A stretch of 64,000 nt of DNA, from the NCBI GenBank assembly GCA_029194675.1, contig JARFXP010000003.1, positions 248,001-312,000 of the forward strand, given 5' to 3'. Made by a program: the position numbers and the translations under genes. This document shows, in pieces, positions 60,373 to 64,000 of this stretch; the first letter of the stretch is position 1, and every line of letters begins with the position of its first letter. A model generated the notes under the pieces. That model was not told the origin of the DNA. It saw only the letters and a program-made list of their open reading frames with translations, and searched no databases. This DNA is from Nitrospira sp. (GTDB lineage Bacteria; Nitrospirota; Nitrospiria; Nitrospirales; Nitrospiraceae).

Positions 60373-61308
60373 ATGGACATGAAGATGGAGGATCAGCGCA
60401 CGACGCCCCGCTTTCGGGTGCAATTTCGCACCACGGTGTCAGACCCCACCCAGCCCGAGGGAACAGGCTTCATGCTCGATCTCTCAAGGGGCGGGTGCCG
60501 ACTGGAAAGCCCGTTCCTCTTTTTACCAGGCCTCTCGTTAGGACTGCAGATCTATGTGCCCGGCTTGGAGTGGCCGCTGATGATTGATGGGGCCGATGTG
60601 CAGTGGGTGAGCGAGCAAACCGCCGGGCTGGCTTTTGTTCGAATCAGAGAGACTGAGCAGCAGCGACTTGACGAAGTGCTTACCACTCGGCTCGCCAGGA
60701 AGTCCGAGGACGGCGACACAGAGCAATTCGAAGCGGTGCCGTTTGAGTTCCAAGAACTTGAAAAGGTACTCTCGAAAGACCCGCAACTCGCCATCAGCAA
60801 GGGACTATCCTGGTTCGCTCAAGACCGGGAGCAATTCCGGTTTCGAGGGGGGAGCCTGCTCAGCAGAGCGCTTCCCAATTGCCCACCGGCATTCGCTGCC
60901 GCGCTGGCCGAGTTAGTCAAAGCCGGCGGCGATATGGAGACAGATTTCTCCCTGGCGCTTCTCCAGAACTATCCTGGTGAGATATCCACCTACGTCGTCT
61001 TGAAAGAGATTGTGTCGCGATTTCCACATGACGATCGCAAAATGAGTGGAGTCCGAATCAGCATCGACAGCACCGGCGTGGTCTCTGGTGAATTCGGGCT
61101 TGCGGGCGCATGGCGGGTCAAGAAGGAATCGCTGAGGCCCTGGCTGACAGACGAACGGCCGGCGGTCAAAGCGTTCGCCGAGAAGCATATTGCAGAACTC
61201 GACCGAATGATCGCAGCAGAGCGGCACCGTGTGGAGGCCGAACGGGCAATGCGAAACAGGAGCAATGACGACACCGAGCCGGGTGCTTACAGGGCGAAAC
61301 CCTTCTGA
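60373..61308 (+). CDS. PilZ domain fused to an unrecognised C-terminal domain
   Basis: 311 aa from ATG 60373. Residues 1-100 are a PilZ domain (QRTTPRFRVQF with the RxxxR-type entry, and LDLSRGGCRLESPF), which binds cyclic di-GMP. The C-terminal 140 residues (SGVRISIDSTGVVSGEFGLAGAWRVKKESLRPW, then the DERPAVKAFAEKHIAELDRMIAAERHRVEAERAM repeat-like end) resemble a helical HEAT-like tail that I recall at the end of some large NTPases; I cannot name it. The fusion suggests a c-di-GMP-controlled adaptor. Confidence 0.75.
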   Translation: MDMKMEDQRTTPRFRVQFRTTVSDPTQPEGTGFMLDLSRGGCRLESPFLFLPGLSLGLQIYVPGLEWPLMIDGADVQWVSEQTAGLAFVRIRETEQQRLDEVLTTRLARKSEDGDTEQFEAVPFEFQELEKVLSKDPQLAISKGLSWFAQDREQFRFRGGSLLSRALPNCPPAFAAALAELVKAGGDMETDFSLALLQNYPGEISTYVVLKEIVSRFPHDDRKMSGVRISIDSTGVVSGEFGLAGAWRVKKESLRPWLTDERPAVKAFAEKHIAELDRMIAAERHRVEAERAMRNRSNDDTEPGAYRAKPF

Positions 61309-61460
61309 TCAAGGAGCGGATTCAGGACTTAGAGAAGGAGGGGTTGCTGCCGAAGGGGAACTAGAGGAACCGGAGGGATTGGTTTGCGCGAGCGTGCCAA
61401 AAACAGTTGTTTGTGAACTGTGCTTCGAACTCTTCTAAGACTAAGTAAGTTAAGAAATTC

Positions 61461-61486
61461 GGCTCGTGACTGAGCCTGGGGTTTTT
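61461..61486 (+). terminator. probable intrinsic terminator
   Basis: GGCTC (61461-61465) and GAGCC (61472-61476) form a 5-bp stem with a 6-nt loop, followed by TGGGG and a TTTTT run. The stem is short, so strength is uncertain. It would end the PilZ gene transcript. Confidence 0.55.
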
Positions 61487-61583
61487 GGTAGCTTTCCGTT
61501 TCTCGACACACTCAGCATCGGCCGTTGCATAGTCGAAATCCTCTCGGGATAGAGGCCTGGTTGAAACTGCCAGTGGCAGCAGG

Positions 61584-61925
61584 ATGCACGCAGAACTAAA
61601 ACAAGCCTACGACACGGAGATGCATGCTGCGGCCGAGCACTACTATGACAACAACCTGGACAAGGCTTTCTATCACCTAGAGCGCGCGCATATCCTTGGC
61701 CAATCGTTCACATTCGCTCATGCGAGAGCGCACTGGTGGATGCTTAAGGTCGGCTGGAGACGCCGAGACCCAACAGAGATAAGAGGCCAAGTTGGCAGGA
61801 TTATTGCGGCGTTGATATTCTCACGAATCTGGGTGCCTTTTGGGAATACCGGTGGTGCGAATGTTCATCCACTTAAACCCATGCCCATACCGGAAGAGTT
61901 TCAGGTCTTGTTGAAAAGACGTTGA
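61584..61925 (+). CDS. DUF3703-family protein
   Basis: 113 aa. The Y-D-x-E-M-x-A-A entry, HLERAHILGQSFTFAHARAHWWMLKVGWRR and the C-terminal GNTGGANVHPLKPMPIPEEFQ all agree with DUF3703, a family of small soluble alpha-helical proteins of unknown role. No signal. It stands before two small membrane proteins. Confidence 0.8.
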   Translation: MHAELKQAYDTEMHAAAEHYYDNNLDKAFYHLERAHILGQSFTFAHARAHWWMLKVGWRRRDPTEIRGQVGRIIAALIFSRIWVPFGNTGGANVHPLKPMPIPEEFQVLLKRR

Positions 61926-62029
61926 CGCAGCTGATGACAACATCCCACACGACGCCACACACTGGTTACATGCCTGGAGGCCCTCCCATCCTGGTCAGAC
62001 TAGGCCTTGCTGTGCGATAGGAGATTGAG

Positions 62030-62449
62030 TTGATTCCTCTCATAACGGGAGTACTCCTTGCGGTTGCGGTTGCCGCTTTTGGAAAAGTCACACGATTTGA
62101 ACAGGACCGTGGTTTCTATCCAACCGTTCTGATCATAATCGCGTCCTACTACGTTCTCTTCGCTATCCTTGGGGGTTCAAGCTACGCGCTCTTCTGGGAG
62201 TCGGTTGTTGCCGTCGCCTTCTCGGCGATCGCCGTTTTCGGATCCCTGCATTTCCCATTGCTCGTCGGAGCCGCCATCGCTGCGCACGGCCTTTTTGACC
62301 TCGTCCACCATGTGATCATTCAGAACCCGGGTGTCCCGTCCTGGTGGCCAATCTTTTGCTCTAGCATTGACGTGCCTCTGGGGCTTTGGGTGATGAGCCT
62401 CTATCATTCTCGCCGGAATGAGTTGCTAAGACCCTCCTCTGGAGGCTAG
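62030..62449 (+). CDS. hypothetical membrane protein, four or five helices
   Basis: 139 aa starting at TTG 62030, preceded by TAGGAG. Hydrophobic runs cover most of the length (LLAVAVAAFG, TVLIIIASYYVLFAIL, LFWESVVAVAFSAIAVF, LLVGAAIAAHGLFDLVHH, then VPLGLWVMSLY). HGLFDLVHHV with paired histidines could bind metal. The family is not recognised. It is three bases before the next membrane protein gene, so the two are likely co-expressed. Confidence 0.7.
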   Translation: MIPLITGVLLAVAVAAFGKVTRFEQDRGFYPTVLIIIASYYVLFAILGGSSYALFWESVVAVAFSAIAVFGSLHFPLLVGAAIAAHGLFDLVHHVIIQNPGVPSWWPIFCSSIDVPLGLWVMSLYHSRRNELLRPSSGG

Positions 62450-62452
62450 TCA

Positions 62453-63148
62453 ATGGATCAAATGCAAGGTGAGAGTCGGATCGGCGCGATTGGTGCGATA
62501 AGTGGGGCAGTCCTCCTTGCCGTCGGAACGTATCTTCACCCGTTGAAGGCAGATCCGAACGATGCCACCATGGCGTTTGCTGAATATGCAGCTGATCACC
62601 TTTGGGTAGCGAGCCATCTAACCCTATTTCTCGGTGTCGTTCTCATGGTAGGCGCGCTTGTCCTCCTGTCTCAGTGGATGGCCAATGGCCCCGCTGCTCA
62701 TTGGGCTCATCTGGGGATTGCCGGGGCGATCGGAAGTCTGGCCATGACTTCGGCACTCCAAGCGGTTGATGGAGTCGCGTTGAAGGTCATGGTCGATACC
62801 TGGGTAAGGGCACCAGAGAATGAAAAGCCCATGCTGTTTCAAGGAACATTCGCAGTGAGGCAGGTCGAGATAGGCCTGGCTAGCCTCACAAGCGTGCTGT
62901 TCGGCGTCACCCTAGTGGTCTACGGTATTGCTTTAGTGGTCGACCGTCGCTTTCCGACGTGGCTCGGTGTCCTAGGGATTGCGGGCGGAGTCCCGCTCGT
63001 AGTGGCAGGTGTGGTTATGGCACACACGGGTTTCTCGGGAGTCGCGATGGCGATCAGTATGCCGTCGAGCATGCTTCTGATTGTCTGGATAATAAGCCTG
63101 GGGGTTTTCATGTGGCCCAAGGGTCGCTCTAAAGCTAATCGGCCATAA
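62453..63148 (+). CDS. hypothetical membrane protein, six helices
   Basis: 231 aa from ATG 62453 with CTGGAGG upstream. Six hydrophobic stretches and short loops suggest a polytopic membrane protein (IGAIGAISGAVLLAVGTYL, LTLFLGVVLMVGALVLL, HLGIAGAIGSLAMTSAL, LTSVLFGVTLVVYGIALV, LGVLGIAGGVPLVVAGVVM, MLLIVWIISLGVFMW). The family is unknown. It follows the other membrane protein with a three-base gap. Confidence 0.7.
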   Translation: MDQMQGESRIGAIGAISGAVLLAVGTYLHPLKADPNDATMAFAEYAADHLWVASHLTLFLGVVLMVGALVLLSQWMANGPAAHWAHLGIAGAIGSLAMTSALQAVDGVALKVMVDTWVRAPENEKPMLFQGTFAVRQVEIGLASLTSVLFGVTLVVYGIALVVDRRFPTWLGVLGIAGGVPLVVAGVVMAHTGFSGVAMAISMPSSMLLIVWIISLGVFMWPKGRSKANRP

Positions 63149-63444
63149 CAGGTTTTTGTGCTCATTGTGTGCTCAATTCAACCTCACTCCAGCTGATTCC
63201 AGCCTACTCCAGCGCAGTTTGTGATTTGACTTTAACCATTGATGGGCTTGGCCTGAATGAGTTGGCAGGCTGGAATGGGATGGCCAAAAAACCTTCCTAA
63301 ACCGCGGGTCGTACGATAAATGCCCAAGCCGGGGTTGATTTTGAGCAACTGTACGGTTCCGCCAGATTGATCTCACTCATCCATGGCAAGATCGTCCCTG
63401 TTCATTTGATGCCCCCGACCTAGTGTGATACGGTCCCTTCTCTC
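63149..63444. other. intergenic stretch
   Basis: No gene was recognised. The sequence includes a short CACTCCAGCTGATTCCAGCC-like purine/pyrimidine repeat tract, but no structure was confirmed. Confidence 0.4.
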
Positions 63445-64000
63445 ATGCAGGCTCCCGTTTCCCCCTTCACCCTAGTCGATGTTCCCGGCGGCGTGCCTCT
63501 GCTTGGCCACCTTGGAGCGTTCAAACGCGCTCCGTTGGAAACTATATACGGGTGGTGGCGCCGGCACGGCGATGCGCTGCGCTTTCGACTCGGGCCGAAG
63601 ACGCTCTATCTCCTCAGCCATCCCAATCTCGTCGAAGAGATTTTCGTTCAACAATCCGACCGTTTCGTGAAAGTGTATGACCCCCAGCGGCCGGTCGGCC
63701 TCGCGCTGGTTTTGGGCAATGGATTAGTGACCAGTTCGGGCGAGGTCTGGAAGCGTCATCGGCGCATCATCCAGCCGGTCTTTCACCGCTCTCGCATGGC
63801 GGCGATGGCCGATCGGATGGCTCAGGTGGGTGAGCAGCGCGTTGCCGGTTGGGCAGATCGCGAAGGACAGCCGGTCGACATCGCCGCCGAAATGATGCAG
63901 CTGGCACTGGAAGTGATCTCGCAAACGATGTTCACGACCAGCATGGCGCAACACATCGGCCAGATCAGTCATGCGCTGCGCGTGAGTCTGAAGTACGCAT
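63445..64000 (+). CDS. cytochrome P450 (partial, runs off right edge)
   Basis: About 185 codons from ATG 63445, open to the edge. The N-terminal region matches soluble P450s: proline-rich entry, YGWWRRHGDALRFRLGPKTLYLLSHPNLVEEIF, then the C-helix GNGLVTSSGEVWKRHRRIIQPVFH with the WxxxR haem-contact, and the D/E-helix stretch. The I-helix and haem-ligand Cys lie beyond the window. No N-terminal membrane anchor is seen. The substrate is unknown; electron partners are not in view. Confidence 0.9.
   Translation, partial: MQAPVSPFTLVDVPGGVPLLGHLGAFKRAPLETIYGWWRRHGDALRFRLGPKTLYLLSHPNLVEEIFVQQSDRFVKVYDPQRPVGLALVLGNGLVTSSGEVWKRHRRIIQPVFHRSRMAAMADRMAQVGEQRVAGWADREGQPVDIAAEMMQLALEVISQTMFTTSMAQHIGQISHALRVSLKYA

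Noticed and set aside
1-64000. CRISPR array
   Set aside because: No regularly spaced direct repeats of 24-37 nt were seen and no cas genes are present.

Overview
The window comes from a nitrite-oxidising Nitrospira-type chromosome. The clearest evidence is an adjacent pair for the periplasmic type of nitrite oxidoreductase: NxrA, with a twin-arginine (Tat) signal, and the four-cluster iron-sulfur subunit NxrB. The rest of the gene content fits a Gram-negative chromosome: outer-membrane porin, lipoproteins, L,D-transpeptidases, TatA proteins and bactofilins. All calls come from reading the sequence and from family knowledge; no database search was run.

Layout. Positions 1-1500 hold the start of a zinc-ribbon gene that runs off the left edge and two small hypotheticals. 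nxrA-nxrB occupy 1632-6457 on the minus strand, with an 82-nt hairpin between them and a hairpin terminator behind them. A tRNA-Gly(GCC) with a near-consensus promoter follows at 7026-7100. Next to it is a seven-gene minus-strand operon (17653 to 7198): hsdM, a ParB-like protein, a D12-class adenine methylase, hsdS, darT, darG and hsdR. This joins a type I restriction-modification system, an extra DNA methylase and a DarTG DNA ADP-ribosylation toxin-antitoxin pair in one unit. Its hsdR carries two in-frame TAA codons, so the restriction arm looks inactivated while the modification genes look intact.

Positions 17791-22075 hold a MoxR/DUF58/transglutaminase module. From 22224 to 30326 are an unrecognised protein, a ChaN-like protein, a SWIM zinc-finger protein, a tiny membrane protein, and a divergent TesA-like esterase and LolD/YbbA-YbbP-type ABC pair. 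A long minus-strand run from 39686 to 31046 contains envelope genes (a lipoprotein, two L,D-transpeptidases and an unknown exported protein), then pgl, glucokinase and rpiA, then an M1 aminopeptidase.

The plus strand from 40103 to 48547 is a classic origin-proximal block: rpmH, rnpA, yidD, yidC, mnmE, mnmG, rsmG, parA, parB. It starts from a perfect consensus sigma-70 promoter, and two perfect parS palindromes flank rsmG. It is followed by two bactofilins, mnmA, two TatA/B-type genes, a porin, thrH, an EVE-domain protein, a small metallopeptidase-like protein, a PSP1/RicT homologue, a DUF1264 protein with a monohaem cytochrome c, a BrkB-type membrane protein, a PilZ protein, small hypotheticals, and the 5' part of a cytochrome P450 cut by the right edge.

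The segment most worth follow-up is the composite restriction-modification/DarTG operon beside the tRNA. Second are the structured RNA elements around nxrAB.
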